From positions 1 through 59,406 of the forward strand of contig ONCQ01000013.1 of the NCBI GenBank assembly GCA_900316355.1: 59,406 bases of DNA, in the 5' to 3' direction. The notes beneath the pieces were generated by a model that saw only the letters and a program-made list of their open reading frames with translations, ran no database searches and was not told the DNA's origin. Each line of letters starts with the position of its first letter. Position 1 is the stretch's first letter. The DNA is from an uncultured Prevotellaceae bacterium. GTDB lineage: Bacteria; Bacteroidota; Bacteroidia; Bacteroidales; Bacteroidaceae. Shown here piece after piece: positions 35,000 to 43,415 of the stretch. The translations under genes were made by a program, and so were the position numbers.

Positions 35000-35096
35000 T
35001 GTCAAGAGAAGCCATTCGTTCTATTCTGTTCAAATCATACCAGTCATCAGGGTCAAGGCGTAGAAGATAGCCCCCTGGTAATGGTGATGCCAGCTC
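35000..35096 (-). pseudogene. Frameshifted relic of a GT2 glycosyltransferase gene
   Basis: On the minus strand the stretch reads GITITRG, then after a net two-base loss YLLRLDPDDWYDLNRIERMASLD. This matches GITIAKGDYLLFLDPDDWFDLN of the intact GT2 gene at 30021, and the DNA is clearly alike over about 80 bp (35016-35095 against about 30890-30975). Upstream and downstream the match decays, with stop codons. The rest of 34889-35389 holds the antitoxin promoter, AT-rich sequence and two TCTATCAC octamers; no gene is seen there. Confidence 0.72.
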
Positions 35097-35311
35097 ATCA
35101 ACAAGGCATTCGTATAATTCGTTGTGAGAAAAGATAGCGTTGTTTAATTTTACACATAAATATAATAATTTCTAAGTTTTATCTGACACATCTATCACCG
35201 CAGTAGATAACTAATTTATAATAAACGGACTGCATTGTGAATGATAGTGTGATAAATGGTGTGAGAAGTGATAGATTTAACACTTATTTAACACAAATAT
35301 AATCCATAATA

Positions 35312-35343
35312 TTTGCATTTCGCGGATTTTTGTTATATCTTTG
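35312..35343 (+). promoter_or_regulatory. Full Bacteroidetes promoter of the DUF6078 gene
   Basis: TTTG at 35312-35315 and TATCTTTG at 35336-35343 are separated by 20 bp, a textbook -33/-7 pair. Transcription should begin near 35350, giving a short leader before ATG 35390. Confidence 0.82.
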
Positions 35344-35389
35344 CAGGCAGATAACAAGAACCATGTTTTACACTTAAAAACCGTTTATT

Positions 35390-35833
35390 ATGGAAACAGC
35401 TTTACTTTTCTCTGACGTTCCCACCAACTGGCCCATTTGCTTTCAGACGGGCTGTCCACTGGCCGCCAACTGCCTGCGCCACCATGCTGCGCAGCTCGCA
35501 CCGGCCGACCTGCGACACCACGAATGTGTGCTGCCCGGCGCACGTACGGCCGACGGCTGCCACAGCTTCGTCGAGGACAAACCCGTGCGTCTGGCACGCG
35601 GCATGAAGCGCCTGCTGCCGCGTATCACCTCCGAGAAGGGCATGGCGCTGCGCCAGCAACTCTACAACCTCTTCGGTAGCACCTCGCAGTTCTACCGCTA
35701 TCGCCGAGGCCGCTGGCCCATTCCGCCCGCACTGCAGGCACGCGTCGTGGCGCTACTCCACAAGTACGGCTACAAAACAGATCAGCCCTTCGACGAATAC
35801 ACTGATGGGTATTACTTCGGGCAGAATGGATGA
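35390..35833 (+). CDS. DUF6078-like cysteine-rich protein
   Basis: The 147-residue protein begins METALLFSDVPTNWPICFQTGCPLAANC and has a cysteine cluster C17, C22, C28, C46 and C57, suitable for a metal site. It then has the conserved run KPVRLARGMKRLLPRIT, a FYRYRRGRWPIPP motif and an acidic aromatic end (FDEYTDGYYFGQ). This resembles DUF6078 proteins of Bacteroidales, whose function is unknown. The central RxxLYxLFGSTSQFYRYRRGRWPI part could be a compact DNA-binding helix-turn-helix. It has its own strong promoter and is followed by 22-bp palindromic repeats and the VirE-type gene. Confidence 0.72.
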   Translation: METALLFSDVPTNWPICFQTGCPLAANCLRHHAAQLAPADLRHHECVLPGARTADGCHSFVEDKPVRLARGMKRLLPRITSEKGMALRQQLYNLFGSTSQFYRYRRGRWPIPPALQARVVALLHKYGYKTDQPFDEYTDGYYFGQNG

Positions 35834-35895
35834 TGCAGGGTTACACAACACATAGTGCAGGACTACACAATACAGGGTGCAGGATGTTATCACCA

Positions 35896-35981
35896 ATGGC
35901 AAATCATTTTGCCATGCATGGCAAATCCATTTGCCATCAGTGGCAAAAGCTTTTGCCACCAGTGGCAAATTGCAATGGACT
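35896..35981. repeat. Tandem 22-bp palindromic iterons
   Basis: Four head-to-tail units start exactly 22 bp apart (35896, 35918, 35940 and about 35962). Units 1 and 2 are ATGGCAAA, four bases, TTTGCCAT. Unit 3 is the perfect 20-bp palindrome GTGGCAAAAGCTTTTGCCAC. Unit 4 keeps GTGGCAAA and then decays. The array sits between the DUF6078 and VirE-like genes, ending about 65 bp before the VirE start. The even spacing of two helical turns suits cooperative binding by a dimeric protein. Confidence 0.88.
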
Positions 35982-36046
35982 AGGCAGTTTATGAGAATCG
36001 GACAAGGCGCAAGGCGCATTCAACAATAACGAAAATACTAAAGCCA

Positions 36047-38167
36047 ATGAGATTCACAGGTATCAGAATAGACAAGAAACAGCAGATGAAGCTGAGCGTG
36101 CATGAGGCCGCATGGTTCATGGAACGCATGAGATACGAGACGCAGGAGCTCCTCATCAGCGGCTTCCGCGACTTCCTGAAGCGCGGATCGAAGTGGGGCA
36201 GCTACCCGCAGATGAGCAAGATAGCCAGGGTGTGCGTGAGCGCTGACTTCGGCCGCACGCCATCGGGCGACCTCACCATGAAGACCTTCAACGGCCTCGT
36301 GGTGCTGGAAGTACGACAGGTGGCCAACACCTCCACGCTGGAACAGCTGAAGCGGCGTGCCATGCAGTCGCCCGCAACATGGGCGGCGTTCATCGGTGCC
36401 AGCGGTCAGACGGTGAAGATCCTCGTGCGCGCAGAGCCTGACAACGGCGAGCTGCCGCAGGACGAAGTGAGCGCCGAGGATTTCTACACGACGGCCTACC
36501 ACCAGCTGCTGCCCCTCTACGACGGTCTGCTGGGTTGCCGCGTGACGCGCATCACGCCCCGCCTGCGCAACGCCTTCCTCATGCCCCTCGACACACAGCC
36601 GCTGGTCAACGAGGCTGCCGTGCCCTTCCGCATCACGGATATGCCGGCAGCCACCACGGACGATGCCGAGCAGCACCTGCTGGCGTTACCCGAGCCGCCC
36701 CGCGACTACCGCGAGGCGGACATGGAGCAGTACGTCATCCACGAACATCTCTACACGCAAGCCGCGCACGAGGCACACGACCGGCTGAAGGGCACACAGC
36801 GCTTCACGAGTGCGTGGTGGAAGGGCTTCGTCAGCAGCGTCATCACCGACCTCTGCCAGCAGGGCCTCGGCGAGGAGGAAGCGGTGTGTGTGACCTGGAA
36901 CAACCTGCGCTTCAAGGACGAGCCGGGGCTGACGGAAAACTTCGTGCGCGCCACCGCCGAGGCCATCTACGAACAGGAGGGGGCAACGGGCGAGAGCCGC
37001 ACGAAGAGCATGGTGGAGCCGCTCATGCAGACCATCATACGGCGCATGACCACCCGCTATGTGCTGCGCCACAACACGGTGATGGGCTACACGGAGTATC
37101 GCCCGAACCATTCGTGGGCAACGCCCTGGGAACCTGTCACGGACAAGGTCATCAACACCTTCACCACCGACCTGCAATTGGCCGGCCTCAACGTGTGGGA
37201 CCGCGACGTGAAGCGCTACATCAACTCCACACGCATCCGCGACTACAACCCCATCGAGGACTATCTGTGGAAATGCCGCGGGAAGTGGGACGGCCGCGAC
37301 CGCATCCGCACCCTCGCAGCCACCGTGCCCACGGACGACCCGGCACAGTGGGCAGAGTGGTTCCACACGTGGTTTCTGGCGATGGTGGCACAGTGGCAGG
37401 GGCGCGACCGCCGCTACGGCAACAGCATCGTGCCGCTGCTCATCTCCGCACAGGGGATGCACAAGAGCACCTTCTGCCGCTCGCTGCTGCCGCCCGAACT
37501 GCGCTCATGGGGCTACACCGACAACCTGTCGCTCGCCGAGGAACGCCCCGTGCATCTGGCCATGTCGCAGATGCTGCTCATCAACCTCGACGAGTTCAAC
37601 CGCATCTCACCGCAGAAGCAGCAGGGCTTCCTGAAGAATATCCTGCAGCTGCCCAGCGTGAAGGTGAAGCGTCCCTACGGCAAACATATCGAGGAGGCGC
37701 CACGTCTGGCATCCTTCATTGCCACGACGAACATGGCCGACGTGCTCACCGACCCCTCCGGCTCGCGCCGCTTCATAGGCGTCAACGTGAAGGGCAGCAT
37801 CAATGTCTCACGCCTGCCTAACCACGAACAGCTCTATGCGCAGGCGCTGAAGGAGCTGGACGGCGGCGCGCGCTACTGGTTCGACGATGCTGAGACCGAG
37901 CAGATAATGCGACACAACCGTCAGTTCCAACAGGTGCCCAGTGCCATGCAGCACTTCCTCGAATACTTCGAGCCGGGCACGGACGACAACGGACGGTGGC
38001 TGACAGCGGCTGCCATCCTTCAGGAACTCAGGCAGTCCCTCGGCAGCGTGTTCCAAGTGCCCTCAGTAATCACCTTTGGGCGACAGCTGCATGGATTGGA
38101 AAGTCTCCAGCGGCATCGCTCAAGAAATGGCGAGATTTACTATGTTCAAACGCGGGATAAGGACTAA
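36047..38167 (+). CDS. VirE family primase-helicase-like protein with BT4734-like N-terminus
   Basis: The 706-residue protein has a BT4734-like N-terminal domain (about 45-195, KIARVCVSADFG, FNGLVVLEV) related to primase-polymerase folds. A helical linker follows, then a VirE/superfamily-3-like ATPase domain (about 340-610). Walker A is ISAQGMHKSTF near 465-475, Walker B LLINLDEFNRI near 507-517, and sensor ATTNMADVL follows. An additional C-terminal segment (about 620-706) resembles a winged-helix region. Such proteins occur in mobile elements of Bacteroidetes and in many chromosomes. Iteron-like palindromes lie just upstream, as in replication modules. The coding sequence is GC-rich and intact. 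Confidence 0.82.
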   Translation: MRFTGIRIDKKQQMKLSVHEAAWFMERMRYETQELLISGFRDFLKRGSKWGSYPQMSKIARVCVSADFGRTPSGDLTMKTFNGLVVLEVRQVANTSTLEQLKRRAMQSPATWAAFIGASGQTVKILVRAEPDNGELPQDEVSAEDFYTTAYHQLLPLYDGLLGCRVTRITPRLRNAFLMPLDTQPLVNEAAVPFRITDMPAATTDDAEQHLLALPEPPRDYREADMEQYVIHEHLYTQAAHEAHDRLKGTQRFTSAWWKGFVSSVITDLCQQGLGEEEAVCVTWNNLRFKDEPGLTENFVRATAEAIYEQEGATGESRTKSMVEPLMQTIIRRMTTRYVLRHNTVMGYTEYRPNHSWATPWEPVTDKVINTFTTDLQLAGLNVWDRDVKRYINSTRIRDYNPIEDYLWKCRGKWDGRDRIRTLAATVPTDDPAQWAEWFHTWFLAMVAQWQGRDRRYGNSIVPLLISAQGMHKSTFCRSLLPPELRSWGYTDNLSLAEERPVHLAMSQMLLINLDEFNRISPQKQQGFLKNILQLPSVKVKRPYGKHIEEAPRLASFIATTNMADVLTDPSGSRRFIGVNVKGSINVSRLPNHEQLYAQALKELDGGARYWFDDAETEQIMRHNRQFQQVPSAMQHFLEYFEPGTDDNGRWLTAAAILQELRQSLGSVFQVPSVITFGRQLHGLESLQRHRSRNGEIYYVQTRDKD

Positions 38168-38192
38168 AAACGGGTGAGATCTATCACCCATT

Positions 38193-38277
38193 CTCCCATC
38201 TATCACACAATCTATCACCTTCCATCTATCTGTTAATGAACAGTATAGGCGGAAGGTGACAGATGTGATAGATGTTT
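38193..38277 (+). terminator. Terminator of the VirE-like gene
   Basis: CATCTATCACACAATCTATC... CACCTTCC (from about 38196) pairs imperfectly with GGAAGGTGACAGATGTGATAGATG (about 38251-38274), followed by six T. The stem is built from the TCTATCAC octamers. It lies directly before the convergent ABC transporter stop codon (38279). Confidence 0.68.
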
Positions 38278-38278
38278 T

Positions 38279-40105
38279 TTATAATTGTTGCATGTCGTAG
38301 AGGCGTTTGTAGTAGCCGTTTTTGGCGATGAGCTCCTCATGCTGTCCGCACTCCACGATCTCGCCTTCGTAGAGGACGTAGATTTCATCGGCATTCTTGA
38401 TGGTGGATAGGCGGTGTGCAATGGCGATGGTGGTGCGGCTCTTCATCAGTCGCTCCAAGGCCTCCTGCACCAGACGCTCGCTCTCGGTGTCGAGGGCCGA
38501 GGTGGCCTCGTCGAGGATGAGGATGGGCGGGTTCTTGAGGATGGCACGGGCGATGCTGACGCGCTGGCGCTGACCGCCGGAGAGGCGACCACCACGGTCG
38601 CCAATCATGGTGTCGTAGCCGTGCTCGCTCTCCATGATGAAGTCGTGGGCATTGGCTATCTTAGCGGCCTCGATGACCTGTTCCATCGTGGCGTTATCTA
38701 CGCCGAAGGTGATGTTGTTGTAGAAGGTGTCATTGAAGAGGATGGCCTCCTGGTTGACGTTGCCGATGAGGGCACGCAGTTCGGAGATGCGTACACCCTT
38801 GATGTTCTTGCCGTCGATGAGTACTTCACCCTCCTTCACATCGTGGTAGCGCGGCACCAGGTCCACGAGGGTACTCTTGCCGGAGCCGGACTGTCCCACG
38901 AGGGCGATGGTCTTGCCCTTTGGCACGACGAGGTTGATGTGCTTGAGCACGGGACGCCCTTCGATGTAACTGAAGCTGACGTCGCGCAGCTCCACCTCCT
39001 TCTCGAAGGCTGGCAGCGGCTGCGGGTTCTCGGGCTCACGGATGGGGTTCTCGGCCTTGAGAATGAAATCGATACGGTCCATGGAGGCGAGGCCGAGGGG
39101 AATCTGATAGGTGGCCTTCGAGAGCTCCTTCAGCGGGTTGATGACGCTGTAGAGGATGACCATGTAGAAGATGAAGGTGGAGGCATCGATGAGGTTGCTC
39201 TCGCTGAGGATGAGGAAACCGCCGAACCACAGCACGATGACGATGATGATGGTTCCCAGGAACTCCGACATGGGATGGGCGGCGTTCTGGCGGATGACCA
39301 TCGCATTCATGCCACGGCGAAACTCATCGTTGACGAAGGTGAAGCGCTTCAACATCTTCGACTCGGCGATGAAGGCTTTGATGATGCGCAGGCCGCCCAG
39401 CGTCTCGTCCAACTGCGCGATGATGTCACCCCACTGGCCCTGCACGGCAGAGGACTGGCTCTTCAGCTTGCGGCTGACGACACCCATGATCCAGCCTGCC
39501 ACGGGAGCTACGACGATGACGAAGACCGTCAGCTGCCAGCTGGTGGCGAAGAGGGTGAAGAAGCAGACGAGGATGGCGATGGGCTGCCGGATAAGCATGT
39601 CAATGGAGCTGGTGATGGAGCTCTCAACGCATTGAACGTCAGCGGACATACGGGCGATGATATCTCCTTTTCGCTCTTCGGAGAAGAAACTCAGCGGCAG
39701 CTTCAACACCTTCTCATAAACCTGCACGCGGATGTCGCGTACGACGCCCGTGCGCAAGGGCACCATGATGGCGGAGGAACCGAAGTACCCCAACGTCTTG
39801 AGTCCCGTCATGATAATCAGTGCAACGCCCATGAACACCAACGTGAGGAATGCTCCGTTGTTGGCCATCATCTCCTGAACCCACGCATAGGCGTTGTTGA
39901 CGATGATGTCCTTCTTGAATTCAAAAGGCTTGTAGGTATATACGGCCTGGTCTATCTTGAACAGAATGTTGAGGATAGGGATGAGGACCATGAACGAGAA
40001 CACGTTCATCCATTGTGAGAGGAAGTTGAGCACGACCGACCAACCCAAGTACTTGCGGTAGGGCTTCAGGTAGCGTGCCATTATGGAAAGGAACTGCTTC
40101 AGCAT
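38279..40105 (-). CDS. MsbA-like ABC transporter, fused permease-ATPase
   Basis: The 608-residue half-transporter has six transmembrane helices in the first 330 residues and an ATPase domain with Walker A GQSGSGKST (about 403), signature LSGGQRQR (about 507), Walker B and D-loop ILILDEATSALD (about 525-536) and the switch His in AIAHRLST. This layout fits the MsbA group that flips lipid A-core or other lipids across the inner membrane. The surrounding lipid A and glycan genes support an envelope role, but a drug or glycolipid exporter is also possible. It has its own promoter and ends convergently with the VirE module. Confidence 0.85.
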   Translation of the reverse strand: MLKQFLSIMARYLKPYRKYLGWSVVLNFLSQWMNVFSFMVLIPILNILFKIDQAVYTYKPFEFKKDIIVNNAYAWVQEMMANNGAFLTLVFMGVALIIMTGLKTLGYFGSSAIMVPLRTGVVRDIRVQVYEKVLKLPLSFFSEERKGDIIARMSADVQCVESSITSSIDMLIRQPIAILVCFFTLFATSWQLTVFVIVVAPVAGWIMGVVSRKLKSQSSAVQGQWGDIIAQLDETLGGLRIIKAFIAESKMLKRFTFVNDEFRRGMNAMVIRQNAAHPMSEFLGTIIIVIVLWFGGFLILSESNLIDASTFIFYMVILYSVINPLKELSKATYQIPLGLASMDRIDFILKAENPIREPENPQPLPAFEKEVELRDVSFSYIEGRPVLKHINLVVPKGKTIALVGQSGSGKSTLVDLVPRYHDVKEGEVLIDGKNIKGVRISELRALIGNVNQEAILFNDTFYNNITFGVDNATMEQVIEAAKIANAHDFIMESEHGYDTMIGDRGGRLSGGQRQRVSIARAILKNPPILILDEATSALDTESERLVQEALERLMKSRTTIAIAHRLSTIKNADEIYVLYEGEIVECGQHEELIAKNGYYKRLYDMQQL

Positions 40106-40134
40106 AGTTTATGGCGTTGCGAGGTTTTCGGGGG

Positions 40135-40142
40135 CAAAGATA
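40135..40142 (-). promoter_or_regulatory. -7 box of the ABC transporter gene
   Basis: The minus strand reads TATCTTTG (exact TAnnTTTG), 30 bp upstream of ATG 40105. Confidence 0.75.
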
Positions 40143-40218
40143 GTGATAAAATGAAAAATGAAAGAATGAAAAGTGAAAATAAAGGAGTGAAAAGTGAAAA
40201 AAGACGATAAATGGCGAT

Positions 40219-41418
40219 TTATGCGTTCTTTTCACTTGTGATGTCAGCATAGTCCTTTCGGCACAATTCCCATATAAGTCTTAACCAGATGATGGCAATG
40301 GGCAATGCTTTTAGTGCATAGGGTTGCACCCATGTTTTACGGATGTAGGCAGGGAAGAGGTCGGAGGGTGACATGGAGGTAAGGATGAATGCGAAGATCA
40401 TCAAAGCGATGTCCCATCGTGAGCGCGACCACGGTGCCACCCAGTACCACAGCGCCACACCCACGAAGGCGATGATGTAGGTGCTGGACTCACTGCCTGT
40501 GCTGAAAAGGACGGTGAACATCAGTACGCTGGCGACGATGGTCAGTTGGAAGGGCAGGTGGCGGAATTGCTTCCATCGCAGGAAAGGTAGTCCCAACAGT
40601 GCCATGCCCGGCAGGATGAGCCAGAGGTCGGAATAGGAGGCACAGCCCGATATCTTGCGCGCCATACCCAAGAGCGAGATGTTCTGCCCGCCAGAGAAGA
40701 TGTTCTGGGCGTTCTTGGCGGTGAGGCTCTGGTACCACTCGCCATACTGGCTGATGATGTATTCAGGGCTGCTGATGAGCATGGGGGCTGCGAACATCAC
40801 GACAGCCCAGAACAGGAGCGAGGCGATGAAACGCCCTTTGTGCTTGGAGAAGAAGAAAAAGGCCAATCCCACGATACCGTACAATTTTACGAAGGTTCCC
40901 AGCATCAGCCAAAAGGCTGCCCAAAAGTCACGTTCGCGCTGCAAACATACGAAGGTGAGGATGATGCCTGCCACGATGGCGATGTTGAACTGGGCCATGA
41001 ACAAGCTGGTGAGCAGTTCATGAGCACAGAACCATAGGGTGGCAATCTGGATCCCTTGGCGCACAGGCAGCTGGCGGATGGCGGCAAAGAGGAACAGTGA
41101 TAACGCCGTGAGCCACATCCACAAACCCAACCATTCCGGCACCACGGCAAAGGGTGCTATGACAAGGCTGAAAAAAGGTCCGTAGAAGTTGGTGTCGAAA
41201 TATTCTGCAGGATATTCCGCATAGAGCGATGTCTGTTGCAACGTGTGCCAGAAGACACCGCGGAAGATGAGGAAGTTGTTATTGTGTCTGGCTATCTTGG
41301 CTAATGCAGCTGCTAATGCTAACAGAAGCCACAAGGCCAATACTGTCCGCGGATTGCTGAAGAAAGGGCGCTGGAAGAATTGGCGCAATTGTGTGATGAG
41401 TTTTGTTGGGCTAATCAT
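40219..41418 (-). CDS. GT87 family (DUF2029) polytopic mannosyltransferase-like protein
   Basis: The 399-residue integral membrane protein has about ten hydrophobic helices. An early loop SLYAEYPAEYFDTNFYGPFFSLVIAPF contains the acidic and aromatic residues typical of GT87/DUF2029 polyprenyl-phosphate-mannose dependent transferases. WLMLGTFVKLYGIVGLAFFF and the late GSESSTYIIAFVGVALW also fit. These enzymes act on the periplasmic face and use lipid-linked sugars. It overlaps the GT11-like gene by 8 bp, and a GtrB-like enzyme that could make the lipid-linked donor is divergently encoded next door. Confidence 0.78.
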   Translation of the reverse strand: MISPTKLITQLRQFFQRPFFSNPRTVLALWLLLALAAALAKIARHNNNFLIFRGVFWHTLQQTSLYAEYPAEYFDTNFYGPFFSLVIAPFAVVPEWLGLWMWLTALSLFLFAAIRQLPVRQGIQIATLWFCAHELLTSLFMAQFNIAIVAGIILTFVCLQRERDFWAAFWLMLGTFVKLYGIVGLAFFFFSKHKGRFIASLLFWAVVMFAAPMLISSPEYIISQYGEWYQSLTAKNAQNIFSGGQNISLLGMARKISGCASYSDLWLILPGMALLGLPFLRWKQFRHLPFQLTIVASVLMFTVLFSTGSESSTYIIAFVGVALWYWVAPWSRSRWDIALMIFAFILTSMSPSDLFPAYIRKTWVQPYALKALPIAIIWLRLIWELCRKDYADITSEKNA

Positions 41419-42280
41419 GCTGTGGAGGTCTCATGAAATAATCATCGAAACGACGGAGCTGAGTGTCGAAGGACAGGAAGTCGTCAAGGGTGAACGTTTC
41501 ATCGGCATAAAGGATGAAGTGCAGCGGCACATCATGATACATGGCGGCTACAAGGCTGTAGGAACTGGGAGGCCCTAACAAGTAGTCACAGTGGGAGAGG
41601 GCGCAGAGATCTTCTGCTGGATTGCCTTCAGGAAAGACGAAGTCCACAGACGCTAATTGACGACGCAGGAATCGTTTGGGGAGAGCAACATTTCCACATA
41701 CGACGACGACGAGATGCTTGTCGGGGAAAAGCTCCTGAAACTGATGGATGGCCTTGGCAAAGGTTTCATCATTAAAGAAATAGCATCCGCCCATGAGCTT
41801 TTTATAGTCGCCACGACGGATATGAACCCCCAATAGAATATTGTTTTCGTCTTGTTCCCATTCCGCAAGCAGGTGCTGCACATGTTTCTCAATGGGGGCG
41901 TCGAAGGAGAAGAGGCGGACGATGTCGTTGCGGTACTTGGCAAAGAGGTCATAGAAGCGAATGTGCCATCCTGTGACGGCCATGATGGTATGGCTTGTCA
42001 GCTTCTTCTCTAATTCGGCTTCAGGGACATAAGGTACCTCAAAATGCGTGATGGGCAGGATGTGCATCCTGACCAGCGCTTTAACGATGGCATGCGTGAC
42101 GATGTTGTGCCAGAAGGTGTGGCAAATGCGGAAATACTGGTATTTGTAAGCAAAGCGCAACGAGATTGTGCAGACATGGTGCTCACGCGCCCAGGCATAG
42201 ACATGACTATATTGGATGATGTTGTTGCACATCTGTCCTTTGTCATGCACGAAGAGGATATGTTTATTCCCTATTGCCAT
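41411..42280 (-). CDS. GT11-like glycosyltransferase (possible alpha-1,2-fucosyltransferase)
   Basis: The 289-residue protein contains GVHIRRGDYKK (151-161), the HxRRGDY motif that binds GDP-fucose in GT11 and related enzymes, and later DYLLGPPSSYSLVAAMY, the matching fucosyltransferase block. An N-terminal NNIIQYSHVYAWA replaces the usual GNQLFQ segment, so the match is partial. GDP-fucose is made from GDP-mannose, so ManC is relevant, but no gmd or fcl gene is in the window. It is transcribed from its own promoter together with the GT87 gene. Confidence 0.65.
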   Translation of the reverse strand: MAIGNKHILFVHDKGQMCNNIIQYSHVYAWAREHHVCTISLRFAYKYQYFRICHTFWHNIVTHAIVKALVRMHILPITHFEVPYVPEAELEKKLTSHTIMAVTGWHIRFYDLFAKYRNDIVRLFSFDAPIEKHVQHLLAEWEQDENNILLGVHIRRGDYKKLMGGCYFFNDETFAKAIHQFQELFPDKHLVVVVCGNVALPKRFLRRQLASVDFVFPEGNPAEDLCALSHCDYLLGPPSSYSLVAAMYHDVPLHFILYADETFTLDDFLSFDTQLRRFDDYFMRPPQHD

Positions 42281-42344
42281 TTAATACCTTTTGAAGTATG
42301 AGCTTCGGCGATTTTTATGTGACCGACGAGCTCAAAAACGGCGG

Positions 42345-42352
42345 CAAAGGTA
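42345..42352 (-). promoter_or_regulatory. -7 box of the GT11/GT87 pair
   Basis: The minus strand reads TACCTTTG (exact TAnnTTTG), 65 bp upstream of ATG 42280 and divergent from the box at 42415. Confidence 0.7.
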
Positions 42353-42414
42353 CAAAATTTTACTGAATGAAGGTTGTTTGGCTTGCAAAAAGGTTGGTTG
42401 TCGTGAAAAAAACG

Positions 42415-42422
42415 TACCTTTG
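42415..42422 (+). promoter_or_regulatory. -7 box of the GtrB-like gene
   Basis: TACCTTTG is an exact TAnnTTTG match with TTG at 42394-42396 as a plausible -33 element. It lies 25 bp before ATG 42447. Confidence 0.75.
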
Positions 42423-42446
42423 CGGCGGTTATAGGCAGCATAAGGA

Positions 42447-43415
42447 ATGAAAAAGAAAGTTTCCATATTGATTCCTTGTTATAATGAGGAGAAGTCACTT
42501 CCCTTGATGTATCAGGCTCTATGCGACCTGGTGTCATTTCCAGATTTGAGTGAGCGCTACGATTGGGAATGGCTCTTTGTTAATGACGGTAGTACTGACC
42601 ATACGCTGGATGTCCTGCGCAGACTGCGGGACAGAGATTCGCGTGTTTGCTACATTGACCTATCCCGAAATTTCGGAAAGGAGAATGCGATGTTAGCGGG
42701 TTTCGACTATGTCACAGGCGACTGTATGATTATCATGGATGCAGACTTGCAACATCCACCGGCATTGATTCCGCAGATGCTGGAGCAATGGGAACAGGGC
42801 TATGATGATGTTTATGCCAAACGCCTTTCGCGAGGGCGTGAAAGCTGGTTGCGCCGTAAGTTGAGTCTGTTCTTCTACTCCTTGTTACAACATTCTACTC
42901 GGGTGAATGTCCTGCCTAATGTGGGGGATTTCAGACTCCTTGACCGTAAGTGCGTCAGTGTGTTGCGGCACATGCGCGAGAGTCAGCGCTACACGAAAGG
43001 AATGTATAGTTGGATTGGTTTCCGAAAGACAGAGTTACCCTTTGAGCAGCAAGACCGCGTGGCGGGAACATCGTCGTGGAATTTCATGAGCCTGTTTAAT
43101 TTAGCCATTGATGGAATCACGTCTTTTACCACATTTCCACTACGCCTGGCTACTATTTTGGGAATTGCTGTTTCTTTGGCCGCATTTCTCTTCCTCGTCT
43201 ATGTGCTCGTCTGCACGTGGATATGGGGTGATCCCGTACAAGGTTATCCGACACTGATGGTCGTGATCCTTTTCTTGGGGGGTGTAGAATTGTTGGCACT
43301 GGGTATCATCGGAGAATACCTGGGGCATATTTATCATGAGAGCAAGCGGCGTCCTGCTTACATCGCACGCGAATACAACGGTGAAGAATTGATGGATGGC
43401 TATGCCCGCTTATAG
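42447..43415 (+). CDS. GtrB/DPM1-like polyprenyl-phosphate glycosyltransferase
   Basis: The 322-residue GT2 enzyme begins VSILIPCYNEEKSLPLMYQAL. NDGSTDHTLDVL and the catalytic MDADLQHPPALIPQM follow, then KRLSRGRESWLRRKLSLFFY, the motif common in dolichol-phosphate mannosyltransferase and GtrB proteins. Two C-terminal transmembrane helices (about 235-260 and 270-295) anchor it. It should transfer glucose or another sugar to undecaprenyl phosphate for use on the periplasmic side. A GtrA-like flippase gene faces it and the two overlap by 16 bp at their 3' ends, rather than forming the usual co-directional pair. Confidence 0.88.
   Translation: MKKKVSILIPCYNEEKSLPLMYQALCDLVSFPDLSERYDWEWLFVNDGSTDHTLDVLRRLRDRDSRVCYIDLSRNFGKENAMLAGFDYVTGDCMIIMDADLQHPPALIPQMLEQWEQGYDDVYAKRLSRGRESWLRRKLSLFFYSLLQHSTRVNVLPNVGDFRLLDRKCVSVLRHMRESQRYTKGMYSWIGFRKTELPFEQQDRVAGTSSWNFMSLFNLAIDGITSFTTFPLRLATILGIAVSLAAFLFLVYVLVCTWIWGDPVQGYPTLMVVILFLGGVELLALGIIGEYLGHIYHESKRRPAYIAREYNGEELMDGYARL

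Noticed and set aside
35896-35981. CRISPR array
   Set aside because: Units are contiguous palindromes with no unique spacers.
36535-37821. 428-codon plus-strand frame inside the VirE gene
   Set aside because: It is an alternative frame of a GC-rich gene, rich in His, Arg and Pro, without domain-like sequence; the main frame has complete Walker motifs.
35191-38272. Insertion sequence with terminal inverted repeats
   Set aside because: No transposase or target duplication is visible; the right copies also form a terminator.
38414-40018. 534-codon plus-strand frame opposite the ABC transporter
   Set aside because: The minus frame has all ABC motifs; the opposite translation is a low-complexity acidic shadow.
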